DNA from: Echinarachnius parma
Taxonomy: Eukaryota > Echinodermata > Echinoidea > Clypeasteroida > Echinarachniidae
Assembly: GCA_037951105.1 (NCBI GenBank)
Contig: JBAMJV010003291.1
Location: 150,001 to 214,000 of the forward strand
Length of the DNA stretch: 64,000 bases
Direction of reading: 5' to 3'
The notes below the pieces were generated by a model that had not been told where the DNA came from, did not search any database, and was given only the letters and a program-made list of their open reading frames with translations. A program made the position numbers and the translations under genes. Positions within the stretch are counted from its first letter, which is position 1. Each line of letters opens with the position of its first letter. Shown in pieces: positions 54,006 to 64,000 of this stretch.

Positions 54006-55019
54006 AGAGATGTTAGATGTTGGGATAGGTAGCACGCTACCAGGTTGGGCGATCCTATCTCATTACACAAAGTGTACGCCTCGAGTGGGTATGCAAGGTG
54101 CCCTCGAAAAGCCTAGTTAACCCCCCTCCACTCGAGCGACTGTGAATCCCATAGAACTGATACATGATGATGGTATGCACCGCCTCCATAGAAGTGGTAT
54201 TCATCGGGTTAAAGTGACTCTCGACAGATGCCTTAAACGGAGTGACTGGAAATCAATCTTGAAATTGCCCTCTCTTAAAGACAGTGTCCACCTTTTGCAC
54301 GCCTAAATTCAAAAGTTGCGAGATTGTTGTCTAATATGAAAAAAGTAGCATGTTATAGCTATTTGAGTAGATAAGAATTAGTAGTCCGTTTGTTGTATTA
54401 TAATGATTTTCGAGCTCAAAGTAACAAAGGACGCTGCGAAAGTTTAATTAGTCTAGCATTTGCAGACCCTTGAGACCAGAGCGTTACAATCAGGTTTGTG
54501 ATATAATATGTTCTTGTTCTTTTAATTTGGTAAAAGAATGGAAGATAAGGCAATAAGCTTGAGATTTAGGCTAAACAAGGCGGGGTTTTTTTTTGCGTAA
54601 TTGAATGTATTTCATTCGGAACTTTATCATTTCACCAATTTGATGTATATACGTAGTATCCTTGTGGTGTATGGAATGTTTATCTCAACTTAAAGATGAC
54701 TGCGAAAGAAGGACATGATCTTTAAAAAAAAAAGAGGGGGAAGAGAATACGTAGTGGCAATCGCAATGCCAGGGTCGCACTATACATAGGGTAGATAAAA
54801 AAGGGCAGGTCTTACTTGAGGACACGGTCGCTTTTCAAGAGGAGGGTATAGTGTTACCCCCAACAGTCCTGCCTCGTTACACATGGCTAAGTGTATGTCT
54901 TTCTCCACATGTATAGGAAGCAAACACAGGCGCAGGAGCCTCGTTATGGATAAGATTATCCTTTCCCTAAAGGTAGGGGTAACAGATTAGGGAGCCGGAA
55001 TCCCGAGGGGTGCAATTAG
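54006..55019. other. No recognisable feature
   Basis: Unique-looking. A purine run at 54722-54745. No gene. Confidence 0.4.
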
Positions 55020-55042
55020 CCCCCCCCCCCCCCCCCCCCCCC
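55020..55042. repeat. C23 homopolymer
   Basis: Uninterrupted C run. It supplies the Pro run at the start of the 55010-55348 frame. Confidence 0.95.
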
Positions 55043-55179
55043 ACACTCCTACCTCTTTTGTATACGATGTCTCTGCATCGGCCCGCTGTTAGATCGATAT
55101 ACCTGGTGACGGGTGTTCGAGTGTTGCTCTCAACATCGGGTTATATCGTGTTAGAGGCGTCTACTCCCCCAGGTTACTG

Positions 55180-55420
55180 TGTCAAAAGTGACAACATCGA
55201 TGGGGAAATATGCACGGTACATGCATGTGCGATTGCATACCGCTCTCAATTAGTTCGCTTAGATGTCTATAAAAGCCGATTGGATTATGACTTTGGTTAT
55301 ATTATCATGCGAGAGATGCCAGACTCTGCCTTATCGTGTCAAAAGTGACAACTTTGATTGGAAATTTTTCTCTGTTACATGTGTGTTCGCATACCACAGC
55401 GACTTAATCAGAAGCTGATG
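55180..55420. repeat. Diverged tandem duplication, about 155-bp unit
   Basis: TGTCAAAAGTGACAACATCG...GCATACCGCTCTCAATTAG (from 55180) recurs as TGTCAAAAGTGACAACTTTG...GCATACCACAGCGACTTAA (from 55337). It lies inside the 112-codon frame 55010-55348, which I do not recognise. Confidence 0.65.
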
Positions 55421-55554
55421 CGTATTAAAGCTTTTAATCATGATACCGGTGTAATTAACATTGTCTAATATCATTATAGAGATCTTGTGAAAGAAGTGTT
55501 CAAGGTTGACTTTTTAAAGGGGATGAAATCGCTGGGATTTTCGAATGGTGCTAC
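55421..55554. other. No recognisable feature
   Basis: Short AT-rich stretch. Confidence 0.3.
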
Positions 55555-55698
55555 TAATACGTGCCTAATTTCTGTCACTTCTAGGCGTATATTTCCTCTT
55601 GGGTATCACTAATAATGGAAATAATCAATGTTTTTTAAACCACTATCAACTGTTTTGACTGAGCACTGGAGGCTGCCATGTTTTCCAACGGTACCTTA
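55555..55698. repeat. Dispersed repeat, second copy of 37796-37990
   Basis: Corresponds segment by segment to 37796-37990 at moderate similarity: the TTTCCTCTTGGGTATCACTA and CACTGGAGGCTGCCATG boxes. Confidence 0.55.
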
Positions 55699-55840
55699 CG
55701 AAACGTCATATAAGCGCATCTGAGAGTGCACTAACAAAAGCGGGTTATGTTACCGCTGTTGTTGAATCTGCTGCTATGTCAGTGGTTACGTAACCCGTCT
55801 TTATTAGTGCACGCTCAGATGCGCTCAGATAACGTTTCAT
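55699..55840. repeat. 142-bp foldback
   Basis: GCGCATCTGAGAGTGCACTA and GCGGGTTATGTTACC pair with GGTTACGTAACCCGTC and TAGTGCACGCTCAGATGCGC. The outer GAAACGT/AACGTTTC extends the stem. Arms about 58 bp. Confidence 0.75.
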
Positions 55841-56338
55841 ATGGGTTATGTGTCATGAGAGTGATGTCAGCTCCCTGCGGTCAGCCATTGTGTCTTCATT
55901 TATTAGATGCTCATGTAAAGATGTTATAATGAATGAGATTTGGTTATGCATGAGATGTCAATCTCACCAGAAGGCCTAGTAGGTTATTTGGTAAAAATTA
56001 CATTTTTATCATGACTACTGGTGCATGCATGTATGTTCGCAACTAGCATAATACCTTCACCAGATCTCTAGGCGGTCGCATGTACTTGTTCGTATGTTAC
56101 AAATATATAGTCAAAGTATACATCGTTTCATGCCATTATAGTACAACAAAGTACAACAAAGTGTCAATTGTTTCATACTCGTCAAAGCAGACTAGAATAC
56201 AGAAGAAACGTTGTTGACGGAAATAAAGACTTAAAGTGGTTGAACATTTTTTGAACTTTGAACTTTAAGTTGAACTTTGGCAAGCAAATAAAAGTAATCC
56301 ACTAATATCATAATTATCACTAATATCACAATCCTCCT
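55841..56338. other. No recognisable feature
   Basis: Small direct repeat TACAACAAAG (56145) and TTGAACTTTG repeats near 56250-56280. Confidence 0.4.
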
Positions 56339-56498
56339 TGGCCCCGTTGCAGAAAGAGTTGCACTCGATTGTAAAATTGCAATTAAGTCAGAAAGTATGC
56401 ACATTTGAACCAATCAGATTTGCGCATATAGTCACAATGATGATCCAACTTGCAATTTATTGTGACTTTACAATCGATTGCAACTCTTATGGAAACAC
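56339..56498. mobile_element. MITE family K, copy 3
   Basis: TGGCCCCGTTGCAGAAAGAG and TTGCACTCGATTGTAAA pair with TTTACAATCGATTGCAACTC. The centre GAACCAATCAGATTTGCGCA and TATAGTCAC is shared base for base with copy 2. Confidence 0.75.
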
Positions 56499-56572
56499 CC
56501 ACTGTCTCGGTATTTATCCTTACATGGAATATCCAGGTTGTCTCGTTACCTCTAACTCAGGGAAACCGATTC

Positions 56573-57164
56573 TTAAAGGGTGACTAAATAACAAATAAAA
56601 AAACGCTTTGTTTGATCTATGATAATGAATACATCACATATCTGTTGACTATTTGATGTACATTTTTGTCATATTTGTTATATTAATTGTTCTATTTATT
56701 TTTTCTACCTGCTCAGCTTCACCCCTGAAAAACCCTGCCAGAAGCTATTGTCTTGACTTCTCTGACCTCACAATACCATTCCATCAGTCAGCTAGATGAA
56801 CAAAAAACATTGGTATGTCAACTGATCACCAGTTTTAAGCTGTTTACAATAGTATTGTAAGCTTTATACAATGCCCACAATGAAAAGAAGGTTTCAATGA
56901 AATACGGTACTCAGTGGGTGAGAACATATCTTTTGTAAATGTTTATCTAGCTGATCGGTGGTTGAATGGTATTGTGATGTCAGAGAAGTCAATTGTGTAG
57001 GGTTTTTTTAGGGGTGGATCTTAGCAGGTGGAATAAAAATAATAGAAAAAATAATATTAAAAATATGACAGAAATGTACATGAAATAGTCAACAGATATG
57101 TGATGTATTCATTATCATAGATCAACCAAAGCGTTTTTATTTTTTAAATTTAGTCACCCTTTAA
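56573..57164. mobile_element. TTAA MITE family I: near-full-length foldback
   Basis: 592 bp from TTAAAGGGTGACTAAATAAC to AATTTAGTCACCCTTTAA. Arms of about 235 bp each (left to about 56810, right from about 56930) pair nearly throughout, including ACTTCTCTGACCTCACAATA with TATTGTGATGTCAGAGAAGT. Single copy. Confidence 0.9.
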
Positions 57165-57177
57165 TATGATAGCAATG

Positions 57178-57520
<343 letters not shown>

Positions 57521-58059
57521 TCGAGAGCGATTAGCTCAAGCGGGATCTGTTTTCTAACTCTGATTACTTACTCACTGGAACTCTAATGAGCTTAAAATCC
57601 ACCTGATTTGGAGCTCTCGGGGCCTTTTTCATACCACACAATAACTGCCAAGACATACCGCCTCCAACAAGTTTGGTTTTACAAATCAGCAAAATACAGT
57701 AAACGATCGAGTGCCCCTGTCCAGGTACGTAGTTATAATGATTACGGGATAAGGTTATGGGGGCAGCCCCCTTCTTCGATCAGTCTGACCACTCTACTAA
57801 GCCACACTTGTCCAGGAAAGAAAGATGTTCGAGCAAAAGACCACAGCCACCCCCACCCCCCCCCCCCCCCCGGCCCCCCACCCTCCTCCGTACTTCTCCG
57901 TACGCACTTGGCCGTTTGTAAAAAAAAATACGTCCTACACAAGTCACTGACACTGCCCACTAATCTCATTGAAAATCCTTTACATCTATAATTTGTCTCC
58001 TCTTGGCAATACCTTCTCTTCAAGTCTTTCCAGCGCCCTTGAAAAATATAACCCTAAGC
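57521..58059. other. No clear feature; C run at 57857-57872
   Basis: The 127-codon plus frame (57608-57991) and 93-codon minus frame (57742-58023) overlap and neither is recognised. Confidence 0.4.
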
Positions 58060-58240
58060 AACGGTCACACCTCCTGACACTTGCACGCCTACTTAAGAAG
58101 CCAATACAATGAATTCAGGGCGGACGGGTATACTGTATACCTTTTAATACAGTCACACATCTTGACACTTAAACGCCTACTTAAGTAGCCAAGAAAATGA
58201 ATACATGGTATAGGCCTATACCTTATACAAGCGTATACAC
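58060..58240. repeat. Diverged tandem duplication, about 82-bp unit
   Basis: TGACACTTGCACGCCTACTT...AAGCCAATACAATGAAT (58075) recurs as TGACACTTAAACGCCTACTT...AGCCAAGAAAATGAAT (58163). A fainter third copy may lie near 58410. Confidence 0.65.
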
Positions 58241-58777
58241 GTGGGTACATTGACCCTTTAATATCGCACCTCCTAGGTTCACTCTGAATCTTGGTCACCT
58301 GGATATATTTTTTTATTTTATAATTTATTTAACATCTTTCTTTCAAAAATCTCTTAAAGTCCATCACTGTCCTTGGCGAGTATGTCGGCATAATGTTTCA
58401 GTTCAACGCCATTTTAAGTAGCCGAGGAAACGTAATGGCTTACCTTCGCAATATATATTCTTATATCATTACAAAGTATTGTGTATATGTATGTTCTCTT
58501 CACGAATTGTCACTTAACAGGTTCCATTTGAGTTTGAATTCATAATACAGCTTTTACATATCCCACCAGGTACCAGTGTGTGCAAGGGGTAAACATATCA
58601 GTGCATGTGGTTACTCTCTTTGATTATTCGTTTCACTTATCTCCCTCTCGTTGAGCCTTCACCTTTCTTGCCGAGGCTCCCATTAAACAGAAGTTCTTGA
58701 GAACAAAAAACCCCTGGCGATTGTCACCCATAATACAACATGAAAGTGTTGCCAATCCGTAAAGATTGTTACCCGTG
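58241..58777. other. No recognisable feature
   Basis: AT-rich sequence with no repeat match noticed. Confidence 0.4.
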
Positions 58778-58925
58778 GAGGTGTAGAGGGCGGTTCACAT
58801 GTTTGTAATTGGGCTAGTTTATCCGCACTACATGACACCGAGCCAGAGTGTATTTCGAACCGTGCGCAAAGCGTTCGCAGGAAGGCCCCACGTGTCTGAA
58901 TTGCAAATCTGAACCACGTTAAAGA
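58778..58925 (-). mobile_element. Family F element, copy 9
   Basis: Inverted: CCAGAGTGTATTTCGAACCG, GTGCGCAAAGCGTTCGCAGG and TGCAAATCTGAACCACGTTAA. Confidence 0.65.
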
Positions 58926-59917
58926 GGTAATTAGACAATGTATTGTAACCCTGCTATGGATAAACAAAAACAAAAACGCCTCTGATACCCAACCCGTATC
59001 AAGATCGTTAGTGGATACATCAATAATAAGAACAAGAAGAATAAGAAGAGCTCAACTAATCCCCGTTCAAATCCCCAATTTCAAATTCATATCGCTGATC
59101 CACGCCCCATATTTAGACCTTGATACAAGTATGGGAACATGTCGTAACAGATCTTGATAAAAAGGGTTGATCGACAAACGCAATGAATGTTGAGTAGTCA
59201 ATCCCGTTCCTGCTACCAATTCATATCGTACCCATCTTGACATTTCTTATTGCCGATCCGCTTTATCTTCAGACTTTAACAAGTTCAATTTGAGAACATT
59301 ATCCTACATTATATGTCTTGAAAATGAATTCTCGTTTGCTGTTGACCAAAATAAAGGAACATTAAACATAGCCTGAAACAAAGAGTCACAAAGGGTAGAA
59401 GTTGTGTTACCCCATTCTATATGTGCACCTCAACGAAAATCCTACTACTCGTTCAATATCACACTTGTGATCCACACTTTATCCTCCGACTTTAACTCTA
59501 GGAATTATGAACATGACAAAATAAAAATTGTGTTTCATTTATAGGAGGCACATCTAACACAATGTTCAGCAGAGCTTATAGTCAAGGCTCCTTGAGGTCG
59601 TTGTTTACGTAAGCATACCTGTTAGTTACAGTTTGACTACTTTATGATTTACCGGCCGCGTTTGGACGGTTCAAATCACTCACGAAATAGTCGCTTTGCT
59701 GTTACATTATTGTGTAACACACAGCAAGAGGGCCTTGACAGAAGGCTATAATCAGCCAAACGAACTAACCACCATGGATCCCAACATCATAATTATCTAA
59801 CTGCAGGAGTATCGCACTCCCGTCTTTGATTTCACGATGCGGAATCCTGTTTTAATTTTGTCAGACCTTGAATTGCAAACTCATGTCAATAGAAGCAATG
59901 TTCTATCGTTAAAGATA
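58926..59917. other. Weakly repetitive, no gene
   Basis: AATTCATATCGCTGATCCAC (59085), GCCGATCCGCTTTATCTTCA (59252) and TGTGATCCACACTTTATCCT (59466) look like remnants of a unit of about 170-210 bp with a GACTTTAAC box. Confidence 0.3.
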
Positions 59918-60035
59918 GGTAGGATTCGTAGATCAGACGCGGGTGCCATCCTGCGAACGCATTGCGCACGGTGCGTAATACACACGTTGGGTTCAGCGTT
60001 ATGCAGTCACTGTGCACTCAACATTTCAAACTAGC
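59918..60035 (+). mobile_element. Family F element, copy 10 (partial)
   Basis: TAGGATTCGTAGATCAGACG, GCACGGTGCGTAATACACAC and GTGCACTCAACATTTCAAAC. The terminal TTTAAAGG is lost. Confidence 0.6.
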
Positions 60036-60585
60036 CTTGTTCAATTTGTGTGTGTATCATTCATGTGCATCACCCCCTCTCATTTTCATGGTGCTTATCT
60101 CAAGATCGTTAAGAGACACTGACCCCGTGTTTTAATGGGGATGTCTTCGGGTTACACTAACATGATAGATTGAAGCACATCCGAACGATTTAGCTGTATT
60201 ACCATGGGGCAGATCTTCTCGATGAATTTTACTCAATTTCATGAATTTTAAACACAATTTCATGAACAAACTCAATGCCTTGACTCCCGCATTTTCTGAA
60301 TAATATTCATAGAATTTGTTTACACAATTGTTTCAAAGAAACTAATGGCTTTCCATAGTTAGCTCTATTAGCATTGGACAGATGTCTTCCAGTTACATGG
60401 AGATTATGGAAACGCACATCGAGTAAGCATTATCATTCTAGCTTTAAGGCAGATCTTGTTATTGATTTAGGCACATTTTAGCATGTGAAATGAACGATCC
60501 GAAACGTTGACCCCGCATTTGTTGAATAATTCCTCAAGTTTCGAGTCGAAATAATTGTATACGTTCATGTGGGCGGCATATTAAG
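60036..60585. other. No recognisable feature
   Basis: AT-rich sequence with small imperfect direct repeats of CAATTTCATGAA. Confidence 0.4.
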
Positions 60586-61198
60586 TTAAAGGGATAGTTG
60601 AGTATTGGTCAAACTTAACTTTAGTAAACAAAACCTGCACCATTACGGTACAAAGTAATATTTATAATTTCACCATGCTCGAAAAGTATACACAATAACA
60701 AACGACTACAAAAGTAAAACCCCTGTTATCATTCAAAAAGAGCCGTTACAACTCAAGAGGGCGCTATTTAAAAAAATCAATGGTTTTAGCCATTTTTCAT
60801 ACAAAATTGTGCATTTAATGTTTTGTTAAAATAATGATTCAATAGAGATAAACTGTTTTAACTACTAATGAATTGTCCGTTAAAACTTATTAAAATAACG
60901 ACTTTTTAAAAACCTATTCAGATTTGTTTCCAAGTACTCTTTAAGCATTTTTTAAAAAAAAATTCTAAAAAGTCTAAATATCCCCTGGTGATTGCCGGTG
61001 AAGAATCTTTTGAATACAAATATACTTATGGATATTTCAGCCGTTTCTGAACCTATTTTGATCAAATAAAGTTTATTCTGTCATTAAAATTGTATGTTCT
61101 TTCAAATTTGACAGTCAGTTTTTCACTATCTCAAACAAAAATATCGGGGGGCACTTCGGGAAATACCAATACTCAACGGTACCTTTAACTCATTAACG
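60586..61198 (-). mobile_element. TTAA MITE family B, copy 5
   Basis: 613 bp from TTAAAGGGATAGTTGAGTAT to GGTACCTTTAA. Same subfamily as copy 2. It carries an extra ~50 bp near 60850-60900 relative to that copy (ACTGTTTTAACTACTAATGA region). Confidence 0.85.
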
Positions 61199-62225
61199 TG
61201 AGCACATTTGTTTTATACATAGCTCCAGCAACAGTTGTATATTCAGTATTATCATTCAAAAGGCTGACACCCTTTCATATAAACCAGTTTTCGAGACAAT
61301 AACAAAAAATAATAATGTAAACTTAGCAATTATGACAAAATAACAATTACATGTACTATGTTTGAAAATATGACGACATTGTTTCAATCCATGCATGCGT
61401 TCTCGACCGGTCTTCATGACGAAATAGCATATTCCTGGTAATTAAACTTTTCAATTCGCTTTTAATAAGTGAAGTGAATCCATGAGGGGTTTTTTTCAAA
61501 CCCTTTTAACCTTTGCAGCCTGGTTTTGTTAGGTTCCCTTAAAAGGCTTTAATAATTCATGGTGCGCTTGGCAAAAGTAAGCAATGGGTTTTTTTGTTTT
61601 TTTCGTCAGAATGAGTCTCGCGGAAATATCGAATCCACCAGATACGAAGCTCTCGCTGCATTTCTGTTTTTATTTCATTTGCGGGCAGAAACTATACACT
61701 AGTGTGACCTATATGACAAACAGCGAGGAAAGCAAATTAAACTATTGTGTTCCACTGATTGCTTAGTTTCATCGCTTCGTCGCTGAGTTGACGTTTGTAT
61801 GGTTTAACCTGAGATATGTAGATGGGGTGATGTGGGGTAGGGGGTTGCCCCCCTGTGCAAAATTATGCCCTCAATCGGAAACAAATTATGACATAGACAT
61901 TGTATGTATACTACTTTTTGCGCACGCACGGAAACCCCCATGCCAAGCCCTTTTCGTTGCTATTTGTGTTAAGACCAGGATGTATTGGTTGAAACGCACA
62001 GAAGACATCACGCCTTTTGATTTACACTAGTGCGATGAATACAAGGTATTACATTGTAGCATCTATAGAAGGTTTAAAAGGGATCGGGCCAACCTCATTG
62101 ATTCTAATTTTGTAATGATACATGTGTTGCACAAACAGGGTTGAGAAAATATTCCTCAGGCTCACACCCCATCATTGGCGTAGCAAATGGTTTCTCACTC
62201 GGCTGGAGACGCCCCCACCCCTCCT
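61199..62225. other. No recognisable feature
   Basis: Frames 61584-61766 and 61788-62030 lack domains and repeat matches. Confidence 0.4.
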
Positions 62226-62615
62226 CCCCCCCCCCCCCCCACCCCTTGCAACATTCCTGGCTATGTCACTGTCTCGCTTGAAAGAAAAGCGTGCCCCCCG
62301 TTTGTTGGACTCCACACTGTTTATTTTTCTAACCGTGATTATTTGCTAGCGAAGAGTGACCGGAATCGCTCACTTTTTGCTGCTACTTTTATGAGAAAGT
62401 CAAATAAGCATATACTACTTGCTACTACTTTTATGAGAAAGTCAAATATGCATAAATGCAACAGGTCGTGACGGGCTATGCGCTCGTCGAAAACAGTGCA
62501 TTTGTTGTGTTATAAGGCAAGTAGGTGAGTACTAAATAAACACAGAAATGTCATTGGTGTATCAACGGGGAGGGTGCACGTACGCCCCCCCCCCCCCCAA
62601 CCTCGCCTTCCCCCT

Positions 62616-62646
<31 letters not shown>

Positions 62647-62700
62647 TATTTTCATTTAAAATAATAATATTAATAATAATAATAATAATAATAATAATGA
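62226..62700. repeat. C runs, a 36-bp direct repeat and an AAT microsatellite
   Basis: C runs at 62226-62240, 62584-62597 and 62617-62638; (AAT)n at 62660-62698. TGCTACTTTTATGAGAAAGT followed by CAAATA occurs twice (62380, 62422). Frames over the C runs are artefacts. Confidence 0.8.
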
Positions 62701-63235
62701 CCCAAAACAAAAAAGATACAAATATCATGGGGAGCCCCCCATGAATTCGAATTTCCCTTCTCGAAATCAGTCCGACTACGCTGCGCCACTGGTCATAGTT
62801 AATTTCTAGAAGCGTCCGTTGATACAGTGCACTGCCGTTTACTTAGTTCGTATTCCAGGAATTAGGTAGAAAAGTCCTATTTTGGAGCGGCGGTTGTACT
62901 TTATAAAGATAATTGAAGTATTTGCCTTTTACATCATTTCGTATCAACAACGGCTAAAAAAGAGTTTACATTGGAAAACAGAGTGTGCTAAATATTACAC
63001 TGAACAAATTTAACTTAACCTGTTCCGTTCGAAATGTTTAATCCATATTCACTCATAGTGCACCAAGTTCGTGTAATCAACGGGCTAATAGCCACACATG
63101 TCAGAGTCACTACTTCCTTGTATACAATTGTGTGTTATTCCGTGCAAATCTTCATCATTTGTACTGCAATATTTGGAGGAATGGTACATTGCGTGCCGTT
63201 TCCATAGTAGTTTCATATCTATAGTAGATCGTGAA
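62701..63235. other. No recognisable feature
   Basis: AT-rich sequence. No gene. Confidence 0.4.
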
Positions 63236-63489
63236 AAAAATAAACTCTAAGTTGGACTTAAAAAGTATGAAAAGCCATTTGTAGCCTTGGAATAAAATAT
63301 ATTTATAAGCAAACATGTAAGTATTTTAGACTTTTCATAAATTTTACAGGAAGAACATGAAATCTCTTTGATAATAGAAAAGTATTAATGATTCGAAACA
63401 ACATTTTATGCCTTTTTAAAAGACTTTGACAAGAAAAATTCAATGAAACTAACGGCTTTCCATACTTTTTAAGTCCAACTTAGAGTTAA
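63236..63489. mobile_element. MITE family H, copy 4, right end split by family B
   Basis: AACTCTAAGTTGGACTTAAA and AAGTATGAAAAGCC pair with GGCTTTCCATACTTTTTAAG and TCCAACTTAGAGTTAA. The outer right arm (GTTCAACTTA... in other copies) is replaced at TTAA 63486-63489 by family B copy 6. Confidence 0.8.
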
Positions 63490-64000
63490 AGGGAAAGTTG
63501 AGTTTTGGTAGAGAGGGCGCTAGACTACTTAATTGGTTTGTGAGGTAATGAAAAACTGAGTGTAAAATTTGAAAGAGCATAATATTTAAACAATAAAATC
63601 ATCTTTGTTTGATCAAAATCGGTTCAGAAACAGCTGAAATATCCATAAATATAACAATTTGTAATAAACCCGGGGCCCCGGGTTTATTAGAGAATTTTGA
63701 ACCAGCCGTTAAAAATTCAAAAAAATGCTTCCTCTTTTCAAAAAAGTTACAAAATAGGTATTTAAATAGTTGTTGGTTATTTCTCTATCTAATCACTATT
63801 TCAACAAAGCATCACATGCACAATATTTTATTCAAAATGGTTGAAACCGATGAGTGTTTAGAGAGCGCCCTCTTACGTTTTAACGGCTCTTTTTGAATGA
63901 TAACATGATCTTTACTACGTCATTTGTAATTTTGTGTTCCTTTCTAGTTATAACTATTAGTTTGTAATGTAATGATGCAGGTTTTGGTTACTACAATTCA
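63486..64000 (+). mobile_element. TTAA MITE family B, copy 6 (runs off the window)
   Basis: Starts TTAAAGGGAAAGTTGAGTTT and is collinear with copy 1 to the window edge. A perfect 28-bp palindrome with core CCCGGGGCCCCGGG lies at 63662-63689, where copy 1 has its own palindrome. Confidence 0.85.

Noticed and set aside
56573..57164. Two separate genes divergently arranged around 56870
   Set aside because: The symmetry is sequence-level inverted repetition of a TTAA foldback element; there is no ORF in either arm.

Overview
This 64 kb window looks like intergenic or deeply intronic DNA from a repeat-rich animal genome. The base composition is AT-rich. There are no operons, ribosome binding sites or long open frames. 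Instead it holds dozens of short inverted-repeat elements, tRNA-derived SINEs, 5'-truncated non-LTR retrotransposon tails, roughly 200-bp tandem arrays, microsatellites and long homopolymer G/C runs. The mix, especially the many TTAA-flanked MITEs and the GCGCTATATAA/(ATT)n SINE and LINE tails, fits a marine invertebrate, perhaps an echinoderm or another invertebrate deuterostome. That placement is an inference and I cannot name a species. I found no convincing complete protein-coding gene. The only coding-like items are the last 45 or so codons of a retrotransposon reverse-transcriptase ORF (46868-47004), a tandemly duplicated 54-codon hydrophobic unit (27751-28074, minus strand) and a weak exon-like open stretch (10793-10936).

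The dominant component is a set of short non-autonomous DNA elements that begin TTAAAGGG (or close variants), end CCCTTTAA, and sit on TTAA. These ends match the T2/Kolobok type of MITE. I separate them into families A (about 386 bp, 9 copies), B (520-610 bp, 6 copies), D (about 555 bp, 2 copies), E (about 330-380 bp, 4 copies), G (about 430 bp, 2 copies) and I (592 bp, 1 long foldback). A 160-bp family F (10 copies) also starts TTTAAAGGTGG. They insert into one another, into other MITEs and into tandem repeats, always at TTAA, and several are stacked end to end sharing one TTAA. Other inverted-repeat families (C, H, J, K, L, M, N and several singletons) fill much of the remaining space.

Layout. 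0-4.4 kb: tandem arrays, a LINE tail, A and F copies. 4.4-10.6 kb: B1, F2, E1, a 200-bp satellite, then the F3-F4-E2(B2) stack. 10.6-15 kb: mostly unannotated, with a purine-rich block and a C31 run. 15.4-16.25 kb: a striking long foldback whose arms are arrays of small hairpins. 18.4-29 kb: C elements, a 73-bp minisatellite, three SINEs, J elements, small foldbacks and the 162-bp coding-like duplication. 29.5-34.8 kb: L, E3, C3, M with a nested 96-bp insertion, E4 with a nested LINE tail, a G-rich minisatellite, and D1. 37.6-41 kb: an AC microsatellite, a roughly 220-bp satellite, A6 and A7. 42.7-49.6 kb: C4 interrupted by D2, B4, A8, a LINE end, G1 and a roughly 205-bp satellite. 50.5-57.5 kb: H elements, one interrupted by G2, then A9-F7, N, I and a GAAA microsatellite. 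57.5-64 kb: F8, F9, B5, C runs, and H4 interrupted by B6 at the window edge.

Nothing here works together as a pathway. The value of the window is as a record of successive transposon insertions and tandem-repeat growth. All family names (A-N and so on) are local labels for this window. Identities and boundaries were read by eye and not computed.
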